Below, piece by piece: positions 22,651 to 33,957 of a stretch of 64,000 nucleotides of DNA. Both the position numbers and the translations under genes were made by a program. This DNA is from Chrysopilus asiliformis (Eukaryota > Arthropoda > Insecta > Diptera > Rhagionidae): NCBI GenBank assembly GCA_964034945.1, contig OZ035961.1, forward strand, positions 5,934,001 through 5,998,000, in the 5' to 3' direction. The notes below the pieces were generated by a model that saw nothing but the letters and a program-made list of their open reading frames with translations, was not told where the DNA came from and did no database searches. The stretch's first letter is position 1. The number at the start of each line of letters is the position of its first letter.

Positions 22651-23675
22651 AATTGAAATTACGTATTTTAGTTATGGTCCCGATTTTCCATTACAAAATA
22701 CCTAGATTTATTATTTCTTTCTGTGTGATAATAAGAAAAAGATTAAAGATGTTTGTTATATAAAAATGTTGAAATTTGCGTTAAATCGAGAGAAATGAAA
22801 CTAATTTTCATGAAAAAATGTATTTTTTTAGTCTAGTAAATTTTTTTTAGCTGTTTACTTAACCCATTAATGCCCAGTGTTACATAAATGTAATATAAAT
22901 CATTTCACAGCTAAATGTACTTATTTGTTAAATCCTTCTAAGGCGAGGCTAAAATTGATGGCCTTACATCAAAAGGCGAGCAACTTCAAGAGTCATCGAA
23001 TCGACATTCGCATGTGAACTCACGGAATCTCTACTCTGAAAACTGACACATTTTACAACCGGACAGAAATCTCGGTACCATAAGTGTTCGCTTATAAGAG
23101 CTTTCAGTGTATTAGAAAATTCAACTGCATATATTTAAAAGATTGCTCGAAATGGAACTAGAAATGACAAAAAAAAAATATTAAAAAAATTAATTCAAAA
23201 GAATGTCTTTTAATGCGGAGAAAGTCCATCTTATATCCAAACATAAAAAGGCTTTACAGATCGTGGTTAACAACATACCTATACTTTTATACAATATGCG
23301 AAATGAAAGAATTGACGTATGGAAGACGGTATTTTCCTGAAACAAAATAAAATTAAAACGAAAGAAATATCCTTTAAAAGTTTTCAAATTCCGGAATGGA
23401 CAATGAAAAGTTTGTTCAGCTGCAGGCTATCTTTTAGTGAGTCATTCTGGCTGGCTTCAAATTCTAGGTATGTATACTTTGAGAGTATGGACGACAAACG
23501 TAGTGATATTTGTTACAAACAACATGCAAATGTATACATATATCTACAGTACAAATTTGATATATGCGAACGCTTCGGGCAATATATAAAAGCGTAGTAT
23601 TTCATAGCATAGTAAAAGAGAGCGTAGTTTGGAAAGTTATTTTCTTTCCGTTAATTTTTTGCCTCTGGACGAGTA
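22651..23675. other. spacer; possible orphan MITE end
   Basis: TTAACCCATTAATGCCCAGT at 22860-22879 resembles one end of a TTAA-targeting MITE, but no partner end was found. Otherwise unrecognised. Confidence 0.35.
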
Positions 23676-24558
23676 CAGTAGAACTCGCTTAAATGCACAA
23701 CGATTTTTGTCGCAATTTATTTGCATTTATCCGTGATTTGCATTTATGCGTGTCAGAAATTAAAATATTTTTTCTTGAAGTTTAATAATCCTGGAAACAT
23801 TTGAATACAAGATTTTTCCCAAAAAAAAAAAACAGTGAATGCATTCTCGAGATATTTAAGATACGTACAACGAACAGAGAGAACGGTTAGCGCACTCAGA
23901 AAAATGGAGGCTAACTCGACGACCTACATACGGCGTAATTGGCCTCGGGCAGGCGCGCGTTCGCCTGCATGTGGGCAAGTGAAACTGAGTTGACCTGTGG
24001 TCGGAGAAATTCTGAAATTAAGCCACCAGCAGGTCAAGTAGGGCATTGGGAGCTGCACGAGTTGACCTTAGATAGGTTAACTCTGACCGCTAGCTGGCTT
24101 ACAGACATCTCTGTAAGGTCAGAGTTAACCTGACAAAAAGTTGACCTGGACATTTTTCTGAGTGCGTATTGATCAGAAAGTTTCCAAAATCGGTCAACGT
24201 CAGGAATGCAACACTTTCCTTCTATAGCTACGCAGAGGCAAGTAAAACCTGAAAAAATCACAATTCGTTTTATAAATACATCAAATTGAGGTATGCAAAA
24301 GATTTTTGGTGAAATTGAGTGTGGTGTGCGTTTGTTTTGCGGTGGAAATGTGATTATATTTCAGTTTTGCAGAAGTGTCCTTAAGCGTGTAAAATTTCAT
24401 GTAATTTAAACATTTCGAAATTTTAAAATGGATGCATTGACTTCATTTATCCGCGTATATTTGTATGATAAATGCTAAAAAATCTTCGAGATACAAATTT
24501 TATGAGCAATTATACGAGTTTCACATTTGATCGTGTTGCATTTAAGCGTACTCTACTG
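23676..24558. mobile_element. pogo-like (Tc1/mariner) non-autonomous element
   Basis: TIRs CAGTAGAACTCGCTTAAATG and, at the other end, the complement of CAGTAGAGTACGCTTAAATG, flanked by TA (23674-23675, 24559-24560). The start CAGTA..TTCGCTTA matches the pogo TIR type. Without its nested MITE (23893-24164) it is about 610 bp and has no transposase. Repeated TTTGCATTTATCCG blocks lie near both ends. Confidence 0.82.
23893..24164. mobile_element. CACTCAG MITE, copy 3 (TSD CG), nested in pogo-like element
   Basis: Bounded by CACTCAGAAAAATGG and CATTTTTCTGAGTG, flanked by CG at 23891-23892 and 24165-24166. The most complete copy (272 bp). Confidence 0.9.
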
Positions 24559-24560
24559 TA

Positions 24561-26600
24561 TCTACTATTACTATATTGCAAGTGTTTTCAGTTAGTTGCT
24601 TTAAGACAAAACTCTAAAAATTGGGACAACGTTTTTTTTAAATTTTTCATTATATTGTAGTTAAGTTTGAAAGTTTGAGCTTGTTGCCATTTGATTTCCG
24701 GAGAGTTTTATTCAATATTGAAATTTCATGAAAATGGTATTTTATTATACAGAGACATTAGCTTCTTGGACAAAGCCAACAACTCAAAGCACAGGTGAAC
24801 GATATACCGTTTTTAGGAAAGCAGGGAAAACTCTGCTGGATATGAATTTTAATTAAACACAACAGATTTTCACTTATGGTTTAAAGAAATATTTGACTTT
24901 GACACCCAAAAAAAAAATTTGTCTACAGCACTTTTTTTTGTTCTATTCCGAGGAAATAAAATATCGTTATATTCATATAACTATAGTAATCGCCCTAGGT
25001 GGACAAAAATTGGATCCATCACAATACACAAGCGGCCAAGAGGGAGTTGAAAGAGTGGAATGCGTCAGGTCTAGCTTTTGCTCCAGGCAGTGCTTTGCTT
25101 CTGCACGACCCTAATGGATGCAAAAGTTTGCCAGATATGTGCTGGTTTTTAAAACAGCCAAAGAAATTTAGACGTCTTTCCTTCTACAAAAGGTTTATAT
25201 TTGCATAACCAACCAAATAAAATTGAAATAAATAAAGGACATGCAAATAACAGCACTTTGTAGAATGTAATAGGTCTAATTTTGTTTGCCTGCCTTTAAA
25301 AATCGCATAACGCCGCAACGCAACATATTCGGTATATGGATTGCTCATTAGACGATTAAATAAGTCAATTGCGCGTAGTTGAGAAAAATGTTCTTAAAGT
25401 TCTTAAAAGCTTATAAAGTTGATTGAATCGGGAAAATAGAATACACCGTTTTGTGTTTGTATATGCTAGTCTCGTCAATCTCTATATAATGCTATAGATT
25501 GTATGTTTATACATAACTAAACATATGAGAAAATATCTATATAGGGCTTAGCAATATTCAGCACCTACTTACATCATAATCGCTTCAACGATTTTAGGAG
25601 CAGTCCCACAGAACATATTCAATTTATTTCGTGAATGTGCTAAGACCCAAAACTGTGGCCAAAATTAAAGAGGTGTGAATCGGGGGTGGATATTCGTTGG
25701 AATACTGCTCAGTTGGGCATACAGTGGCAACAGCACAACGCACATAATGCCTTCATTTTCTTTGATATAACATATTTTGGGATTATTGGTATTTTAAATG
25801 ACGCCAAATTGGTAAAGTCTTGTGGGGATGCTGATGGGTTAAAATGCTTACCATCAGGTTGCTTTCATTCATTTATGTGCACGGTATATTCGGTCGGAGA
25901 AAAGTTAAAGCAATCAAAGGGGTGAAATAGTATGGGCACTGACTGAATTTTGGGATGAAAATCTCGGAAAAGGGGGTGCGAGTAAACGACTAGATGACAT
26001 AAGATCGCATGAGAGACGGAGAAGAGTGTTAAGATTATTAAATAGGATGGATTGCAAATGAAAGGTTTGAAAGGTTATATGAATTCGCTGACTTTTATGA
26101 CAATCAATATTTGGTTGGTTGATAGCAGAGAAGACGGAGACGATGACATCGGGGTTGATAGGTACACAAAGTCTTAAACACTTTAACACAAAGATATTTA
26201 CATGTGTTACTGTTAAGCTTGATAAATTTAATTAATCGAGAGAGTTAACGATTATTCGAAGATTCAAAATTAATTTGTTAACGCAAAGGAGGTTGTTTTT
26301 GACTTTGATGTAATTATTTTTTCCGGTATAAAATTACAATTCGAAGTTATTTAGTTAGAGTGTTTTGGTGAGGCAATGAAGAATAGTGTCAGCGGCAATT
26401 TGGTGTAGAAAAAATTGATTTAAATTAATTTTCATTGGCCAAAGATAAATTTGTATAGTAAAATTGTTATAGAAGGATTTAAATTTATTAACCTTTACTA
26501 TGAAATATTATCTTGTGTTTGGGCATAGTTCTGTATCCATCTGATATTTTTCAGAATTTTTTTTCTGAATGCACGGCTTTTTTTTAAAAAATCTGTTAAA
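24561..26600. other. spacer, no gene recognised
   Basis: Frames at 24893-25208 and 25686-26189 show no domain or splice context. No bounded repeat found. Confidence 0.4.
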
Positions 26601-26629
26601 AAAGTTATCTCTTACCTGCATATTTAAAA

Positions 26630-26995
26630 GCCAAACACCACTGACTCACTCACTCAGCCATCACAGCATCCCCGAACCAATAAACCGCTTGCCATGAAAT
26701 TTTACACACAAAATTTCACCCGCAAGGGGGTAAACTAAGGTTGGGTAGGGGGCTGGTGCTGGAATTTCAAGATTCGAGACGGAAGGTCCTGTAAGGATAA
26801 CTCAAACAATCTTTTTCCCATTTGTCCTCGGAAAAACTGGCAATAGGGGGTTTTCGGAGCCGCTGAAAACGAGTCTGGGGTTAGAATTTTAAAATTCTAA
26901 GTGGAAGATTCTGTAAGGATAACGCAAATATCCTTTTCTCATTTTCCTTCAGAGAAAAAATTCATAAAACCGCTCTCGCTTGGGAACCTCCCGGT
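26630..26995 (+). mobile_element. Helitron-like relic of the 59820 family, ends lost
   Basis: CACTGACTCACTCACTCAGC, then CGCTTGCCATGAAATTTTACAC, GGAAGGTCCTGTAAGGATAA, ACTGGCAATAGGGGGTTTTC and GGAGCCGCTGAAAACGAGTC follow the order of the element at 59820-60547. Two internal repeat units remain. No CTRR end was found. Confidence 0.65.
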
Positions 26996-27008
26996 TAGGA
27001 AGCACTCC

Positions 27009-27053
27009 ATTTCAGGTTGTCATTTGTGTGGTGGGAGGGAAGAATGCTATTCT
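27009..27053 (+). repeat. 45-bp exact repeat, copy 1 (copy 2 at 30088-30132)
   Basis: Runs from ATTTCAGGTTGTCATTTG to GAATGCTATTCT and is identical at 30088-30132. Flanks differ at both places. Confidence 0.9.
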
Positions 27054-27213
27054 CCGGTCTAAAATTATTTCTGTCACCTTTTTTGGAAATAATTTTTTCA
27101 GAATTTTTTTTTGGAAAAGCTTGCATTTGAAAAAAAACATGGCGATGTCAATTTTCGAAAAAAGGAGGGCAGGGATATTCGTGTTACATCCAGCTCCGTG
27201 ATCAGTGATACCA

Positions 27214-27740
27214 AAAAAAATTTTTCTAAAAAAAATAAAACCGACTTTAAAAAAAAAACTGAAAAGAGAAAAAAGCACTAAAAAGAAAAAAATAATTTCA
27301 AACTATGTCCATTAATAGCGTATTTGAAATTTGGCTTTTTTGAAGTGGCGTTAAATTTACACTAAATAAAATCGTTGTAAAATTTCTATTGTAAGAGCCG
27401 TGTCTATAGTTAATCTGTTTGACAACAAAATTTTTGGAGTCGATCTTAGTTCTTAGTGGCAGCAACAGCACGATTAGCCTTAAGGGTTAGAAAGTATGTA
27501 ATTTATTTTAGTTGCAAATTTAACGCCACTTCAAAAAAGCCAAATTTCAAATACGCTATTAATGGACATAGTTTGAAATTATTTTTTTCTTTTTAGTGCT
27601 TTTTTCTCTTTTCAGTTTTTTTTTAAAAGTCGGTTTTATTTTTTTTAGAAAAATTTTTTTTATTTCTTTTTAGTGCTTTTTTCTCTTTTCAGTTTTTTTT
27701 TAAAAGTCGGTTTTATTTTTTTTAGAAAATTTTTTTTTAT
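27214..27740. repeat. long inverted repeat (about 144-bp arms) with a third partial copy
   Basis: The left arm 27214-27357 (landmarks AAACCGACTTTA, CTGAAAAGAG, TTTCAAACTATGTCCATTAA, AAGTGGCGTTAAATTT) pairs with the right arm 27517-27660 across a 159-bp spacer. An extra copy of the outer part of the right arm follows at 27661-27740 (TTTTTAGTGCTTTTTTCTC...GTCGGTTTTATT). Probably a foldback element with an end duplication. Confidence 0.85.
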
Positions 27741-27775
27741 TTTCGTTTCAATTTTTAATATAGGTAAAATTACAA

Positions 27776-27990
27776 AGGGTTTGAGGGGATAAGTCCGCAG
27801 ATGAGAAATATATAAAAGAATCTTCCAAATATTGTACTGAACACAATACAAAGAATTTTACTCGATATCCCAAGCAGGGAGGGGTTTGAAGGGGTAGGTT
27901 AACACGGGGGAAATATATAAAAGAACCTTCCTTGTGTTGTACTGAACACAAGGCCCAATTAACCATAGGGCTAATTGGGCTACAGACCAG
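27776..27990. repeat. about 110-bp unit, two tandem copies, each with a TATA-like box
   Basis: Unit 1 near 27776-27888 and unit 2 near 27889-27960 share GGGTTTGA(G/A)GGGG, GAAATATATAAAAGAA, CTTCC and TTGTACTGAACACA. A GACTGAACACAACG remnant recurs near 28195. TATATAAAAG sits at 27811 and 27920. Confidence 0.7.
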
Positions 27991-28213
27991 GGGCGCCATC
28001 GATCTGAGGCGATGAAATTTTGATTGCTTTTTTTTTAATTTTCTTTATATTTAGCGTATCTGTAATTTAAGTTAGTACTGTGTTTTGAATTAAAGAATAT
28101 TTTAAAAAATGAAATTGCATTTTTACAATAAAACTATGTAAGGGTGCAAAATTTTATTTAGCCCAGGGCGCTCAAACTTGTTAATACGGCTCTGACTGAA
28201 CACAACGTAAAAA

Positions 28214-28513
28214 CATAACAAAAGCTATAATTGCCAATCTGGCAATTATTGAAAACCTGTATGGTGATATTGGTATCTTAATTTGAGCACTTGTACCAAA
28301 ATTACACTTTGAAGTCGAACTTTCCAATCAGATTTTTTAAAATTTATTCCAATCGGATTTTGATGTATGGGAGTTTTATGTAGAATCATATTCTAAATAA
28401 CTTTAATTCTTAGACTTTTTTGATAAGATGCACCGTTTTTGAGAAATTCGGAAAAAACGTTTTCGTTTGTATGGGGGGTACCCCCCCTAATGGTCCATTT
28501 TTGCCCATGAATG
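28214..28513 (-). mobile_element. mini-me/DINE-1-like element, family 1, 3' half only
   Basis: On the minus strand it ends with ATTGCCAGATTGGCAATTAT followed by AGCTTTTGTTATG, and includes ACCATTAGGGGGGGTACCCC. The 5' half with core and GTCY tract is missing; it stops near TTCATGGGCAA. Confidence 0.72.
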
Positions 28514-31500
28514 AACCAGGGTCCAACCAGGAACTTTCTCTACAACTTTCTCTTTGGGATGACCAAAATCGGTCCACCCAGTAAAAAGTTAAACGTGAAC
28601 ATACATTAAAAAAAAAAAAAAAAAAAAATATTCAGGTGGAATTGAGAACCTTTTCCTTTTTGGAAGTCGGTTAAAAATTTCTCTAATGGCAATCTCCTGA
28701 AGACAAAATGAGAACAAGCACTCTTCAGGGTAACCGAAATGTCCTTTGATCCCAGTTTCCAGAACTTAAAATAGTTGTCTCGAAGATGGGACCTAGTGCA
28801 ATAACTTTTCCGTACCCGAAAAATAGTACAACTACCCTAATTTCATAAAAATCTATAAAGTCGCTTTCCGGAAATAAAAATTTACATACAACAATATAAA
28901 CATGAAAAGATCGCTAGATTTCATTTATTTAATTCCACTAATTTAAATAGCTTTATTAATGCGAATATATCTTCAGCATAGACTGATTTATAATTACAAA
29001 TAGAATTAAACAGGGAAATTTTTATTACAATCATAATAGGATTTGCCATAATAACGAGTCAAACATACACTTTCAGTGGTAAGGGAAATGTACAAATGAT
29101 GGAAATATTTTTATGGTTGTCCCGTAAAAGTTATTCTCATAAAGCTTTAACTTGTCTCAAGATATTATAGATCCTTATAAGTTCTTTCCTCGTAATATGT
29201 GTGTCGTTGGAGCTTAACATTTCTATATAGCCGGATACATGCTCGAAGGCACGAAATCGTAATTTGAATCTGTTGGTTATGGGTATGTTATGTTATGTTG
29301 GCCATTGCGATAAGAAGTATATTGAGTCGGTATGATAAGAGAATAGATTAACAAGTACGACATTTATGTAATCAAATTAAACTTGGACTGTTGTCGCTAC
29401 AAGGAGGCTAGCATGAAAACCGATTTTCTTATGTATATTTTCTATTTTCCTGACAATTTGACCTCCGTCTAGAAGATTTGGCGTTGACCCTCTCCGCTAC
29501 CATTAATGCTGCCACTCTGTATTTTTTATTTTTTATTTATTTTATTGTATTTGTATTTATTTATTTTTTTGGGGATTCGTTTTTTTTTGATAGACTGTAG
29601 ATTGCTTCTTTTATGTTCGTTAGAGTGGAGTTCCACCAAATCTGAGGGACACATATATAAATATAATAAAAACCCATCCAACGTATGGTAATTGGATAAA
29701 GTTGTAAATAAGCTGATAATGTCAAGAAAGGGAAATTGCTCAAGAAAAACAAAGAAATTTCCCAGTTTTGTAGTGCGTCGTTTCTTTTATCAGGAAACAC
29801 AGATTGTCCTGAAAATTCGTTCTCACATTCTTCGTTTTTCCTGGGTTTTTCTTGTTCTGTTGTTTACTTTGCCGAGATTTTTTTTTTAACAAGAAAACGC
29901 CTGTTTTAGGATTTGTGGCGTCTTTCTATATTGGAATGAAAGTTTCACTCCGATATACAAAATTCTTTTTATTTATTTTTCTTTCAACTTTTTTTTTCGA
30001 GAATTCCTGACTGTGAATGCATATGTAACTAAAACAACTTATTTATTTTATCAGTTAAACGACTATGTGACATATCGCCTTTAACAAATTTCAGGTTGTC
30101 ATTTGTGTGGTGGGAGGGAAGAATGCTATTCTGTGTCTGTCTGATGCCTAGGTCTAACCAAACTTCCAATATATACCAGGAGCAATAAAAGATTTCCCTG
30201 TTGACCTACTTTTTTATATTAGTCGGGATCCACCACCATTTACAAGGACTCAATCTGTACGGAAGACGAACGAACGCCAGAAACCTGAGGAAAGCTTGTT
30301 CAAAAATGTGTTTCGCCAAGGAAACTCCTGGCTTGTAATTTTGTTGGTTGATAAAAGTTTTAGGCATGTTTTTTCCTCAGTTATGCTAACGATGTCATCA
30401 TGTTTAAGTTGGAAAATTATAAATAATAACAAATTTTTAATAATGTTGAAATTTCACACAATTTGGGCACTAATCTTTAAAATTTATTTAGGTGCTCAGT
30501 TTTCTACCAAAAATTCACTTTTGTATTTAAATTATGAGAAATGCATATAAATAGTTTATGCACATTTAAATTAAATTAATAAAACGTAACCGAAAAAGTT
30601 ACTTACTGCCTTGGCAGTGTTGAGATCGTAATAAATTCTTGAAATTTTATTTTATTCGTGATTCAGGTAATCACTTTTTCCAAAGTAAATATATTTAATT
30701 TTTTTTTGACATGTTGAAAGATTCCGGTCAAGGCGAAGGGGTAACGAAAGGGACTGTGGGGCGCCAAAATCAATACTATCACAATTATGTTTTTGTTTTG
30801 ATGTTGTTGTAACTTTACCAGACTTTTTAGATTTTTTTTTTGCTACTGAAGCACTTAATAGCAAGTTAACCACCTGACTAAATACTTATATAGTCTGAAT
30901 CAGCCTTTAGTTGAAATGAAAAAGTTTTCCATAAGTAAATTATAGAAAAATTGTTCAAAACTTAAACTAACATATGTATTTAATTAATATTGCTAAGTGC
31001 TTACTTCGCTTAAAGTCAAAAACACTTAACTTTCCAAAGTATTTTCGTTGAATTTAAAATTATTAATTATGACCCGACATGGTAACATGATGCTGCTTTT
31101 GACCTCAGCTAAAATAGTTCCATTAATTAGATTTATCCATTGAATACGCCTGAGTTGGTACGCGAAACTGTGATTAGTAAATTGCTTTAATGGAGTGAAT
31201 ATAGTAGAATTTGCACATACTATGGTAAATATCTCACTAAAATATCTTATTTCCTATTACTATCCCAATTTGAGTAAATTCTTTGTGGCTTAAAGTTCTA
31301 TTGCGGAAATATTATGTTGTATTCGATACTGAAATTGTATTTCATTAAGTATGAATATTTAAATGAAGCTGGTTTGATAGGAATTCGACGATAAGTTTTC
31401 GAAGGAAATTCCGTAATAAGGATAAAATTTTAGCCAAATCAAGAGTCTAATACAATCTTTGAAGTTTTCAAATAGTTACACATAGTCGTAAATTTAAAAG

Positions 31501-31586
31501 CATTTAGAAAATGCATCCAAGGTCTTGTAAAAATGAAAATAAAATGTAAACATTTGTGGGACAAAACAAACAACTAAAAAAAGTGA
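28514..31586. other. long spacer, no gene recognised
   Basis: Contains an A18 run near 28610-28628 and the second 45-bp repeat copy (30088-30132). Open frames (29506-29889, 30296-30550, 30652-30873) are short and compositionally biased. Confidence 0.4.
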
Positions 31587-31857
31587 TTAAGAACCTATAA
31601 ATATATTCTTAGATCACCAGATTCCTATGTAGTTGGAATCTGGTGGTCTAATGCTGCGTTTACAAGAATGACAAATTTGTCATTTTTTTAGTCATAAATT
31701 GTCATTATCGTGTAAATAGTATCATTTTTGCCATTATTTCTGTCAGAAAAATGACCATCTCTCATAAAAGAATGAACTTGTCCATTCTTTTATGACAGAT
31801 TGTCATTATCTGTCATTCATGTAAACCCAGCATAAGAATATATTTATAGGTTCTTAA
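31587..31857. repeat. hairpin element interrupted by a MITE
   Basis: After removing MITE E and one TAA, the left arm (TTAAGAACCTATAAATATAT, then TCTTAGATCACCAGATTCC) pairs with the right arm GGAATCTGGTGGTCTAAGAA, then TATATTTATAGGTTCTTAA, around a short TATGTAGTT loop. Arms are about 39 bp with one mismatch. Precursor-miRNA-like or a very small foldback MITE. Confidence 0.85.
31652..31832. mobile_element. TAA-flanked MITE E, inside the hairpin
   Basis: TIRs TGCTGCGTTTACAAGAATGA and its complement, two mismatches over 21 bp; TAA at 31649-31651 and 31833-31835. TGTCATT/AATGACA motifs recur inside in both orientations. Confidence 0.9.
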
Positions 31858-31860
31858 CTT

Positions 31861-32412
31861 AGATTTAGTATACCGTTTGCAACGCATCGACCCAATCGTC
31901 GGATACAAAAATAAACTACGCTAGAATGACAAAATATTTTCATTTTCGCATGTCCGTCCGTCTGTCTGCCCGTTCGTCCGTCCGTAAACATCATAACTTT
32001 CGAAAGAATTGAGCTAGAGACTTGAAATTTTGTATAGCAAGATTTCTCGTAAATGGCTAGGCTAAGATCTTAAACGAGCAAAATCAAACCCCTCCTTCCA
32101 TTACAAACTAAACAGTTTTTTACAATTTTCTCGAAAACGGTGACTGATTAAAATCGAGTTAGACCACTGCTTCTCTCCTCTCCAATACAAATGGAATATT
32201 TTTTCCTTGTTTTCTCGAAAACTGTGCATCGTATCGAAAAATTTATAAAGATGAAATGTGTTTAGAATATGAATTTACAAAACTTTTCCACACATCAAAA
32301 TCTAATCGGACCACTCCTTTCCCCCCTCCTTTTTTTTAACTAAAACATCTCGTATATCATCAAATAGAGTATGTGACGATTGGCCCCTGCCAATTGTAGC
32401 TTTTCTCATGTT
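31861..32412 (+). mobile_element. mini-me/DINE-1-like element, family 2, 5' truncated
   Basis: Starts abruptly at TTAGATTTAGTATACCGTTT right after the hairpin, lacking the TATACTCCATATGAT lead. Has the core GCAACGCATCGACCCAATCG, the GTCY tract 31952-31984, GAGCTAGAGACTTGAAATTT, and a 3' end GCCAATTGTAGCTTTTCTCA. Confidence 0.72.
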
Positions 32413-33145
32413 TTGTTTCCCTCTATTTCTAAAAAAATCGAAAAAAAATTCTAGAAAAAAATACCGACAAATGATCAAAAATTCACAAAAATAATTCAGA
32501 TTTTGTATACAATTTTATTTTCTCTATAAGAAAATTCTAAATGACTTAATCTTCATTTCTGCATTGATATCTTTCAACCCAGAAAATTCACGGCTTTTCA
32601 CTTTCTTGTCGACTATTAAGGGTTTCTTCGCCTTTTGTTTGACAAATAATAAGAAACTATTTCTCATTGTGAGTTTTAATTTTATCATGATGAAAGTAAA
32701 ATAATAATGAACAAACTTAAGTAAGTAATGATATAATTAGAGCTATATTTTCAAAACATTATACAAATTAAGATATTCATGAAAACAGCATAATTAGATA
32801 AACTTTTGCCATGATATAATGGAAATGTTAAAATGTTGACACAATGTCAACGAAACTTTATTAAAGAGGTTAATTTTGAAATGGTCACTGTATTTTTATA
32901 GTTACGTAGAAACTTTTTGATGGACCAGAAACAGATTTTTGATAAACCGATTTAAATAAAATATTATTTGTTGCATGCGAAAATTTTAAAATATATATTT
33001 GTACTTGGATTATTGTTTTTTTTTTTTTTTTGAAAACTACACGAATTCAAAAAAGTAACTACGCCAATTGTCATAAGAGTTGCAATATATTTATGTAGTC
33101 GCCGTAGTAAAAGATTTAAAAAAAAAAATTTATTAGAATAACGTA
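32413..33145. other. AT-rich spacer
   Basis: Nothing recognised. Confidence 0.4.
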
Positions 33146-33290
33146 CTTAAAAGGAAAAAAAGCAAATCTTTGGGGGTTGTGTATTAGAAATAAAAGCGAC
33201 AAAAATGTTTTTTTTTTTAATTTTTAATATTGCTTTTATTTCTGATACACAACGCCCAAAAATTATTTTTTTTCCTTTTTGGTACATTTT
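33146..33290. repeat. inverted repeat, about 60-bp arms
   Basis: AGGAAAAAAAGCAAATCTTT, then GTTGTGTATTAGAAATAAAAGC on the left pair with GCTTTTATTTCTGATACACAAC and a TTTTTTCCTTTTTGGTA end on the right, with mismatches. Small foldback repeat next to a family 2 copy. Confidence 0.75.
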
Positions 33291-33957
33291 TATACTCCAT
33301 ATGATATATTATATAGAAGTATGCTAGATTTAGTATACCATTTGTAACGCATCGAACCAATTGTCGGACACAAAAATGAAGTACACGAGGGTGTTAGGGA
33401 CGACAAAATATTTTGATTTTAGCATGTTCGTCCGTCTGTCTGTTTGTCCGTCTGTCTGTTTTTCCGTCTGTCTGTTTGTCCGTCTGTCTGTTTGTCCGTC
33501 TCTCTGTTTGTCCGTCTGTCTGTTTGTCCGTCTGTCTGTTTGTCCGTCTGTCTGTTTGTCCGTCTGTCTGTTTGTCCGTCTGTCTGTTTGTCCGTCTGTT
33601 TGTTTGTCTATCCGTGAACAACATAACTTTCGAAAGGGTTGAGCTAGAGACTTGTGTATTTGCATTTCTCGTAAATAGCAAGGCGAAGTTCTTGAACCGG
33701 CAAAATCGGGTCATTCCTTTCCCCCTCCTCCATACAAGTAAATTTACCATTTTCTCGGAAACGCTGAGTCGTATTGAAAAATGTGTGAAGGTGAAATGTG
33801 TTTAGAAAATGATTTTACACAACCGTTCAATGCAACATAATTCAATCGGAGTACTCCCTCTTCCCTTTCCCCTACAAATGGAGTTTTTAGAATAAAAATT
33901 TGGCATCCTCAAAAAGAGTTTTTCACGATTGGCATCTGGCAATTGTAGCTTTTCTTT
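33291..33957 (+). mobile_element. mini-me/DINE-1-like element, family 2, with expanded GTCY minisatellite
   Basis: Complete order: TATACTCCATATGATATATT, AGATTTAGTATACC, core TTTGTAACGCATCGAACCAA, GTCY tract, GAGCTAGAGACTTG, internal unit, and 3' hairpin ATTGGCATCTGGCAATTGTA. The tract 33425-33605 is a regular 16-bp minisatellite. Confidence 0.78.
33425..33605. repeat. 16-bp minisatellite TGTCCGTCTGTCTGTT, about 11 copies
   Basis: Units are nearly identical (one unit with TTTCC, one with CTC, a final TTTG variant). Because 16 is not a multiple of 3 and the unit has no stop, open frames arise on both strands (33330-33805); these are not genes. Confidence 0.95.

Noticed and set aside
22860..22879. 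TTAA-type MITE end
   Set aside because: No inverted partner found nearby, so not listed as an element.
24893..25208. Two overlapping frames of about 70 codons
   Set aside because: Overlapping frames with no motif; no evidence for an exon.
33425..33605. Regular spaced repeats as a possible CRISPR array
   Set aside because: Contiguous 16-bp minisatellite without unique spacers, in a eukaryotic transposable element.
33330..33805. Overlapping 93-130-codon frames on both strands
   Set aside because: Generated by the 16-bp GTCY minisatellite, which lacks stops in every frame.
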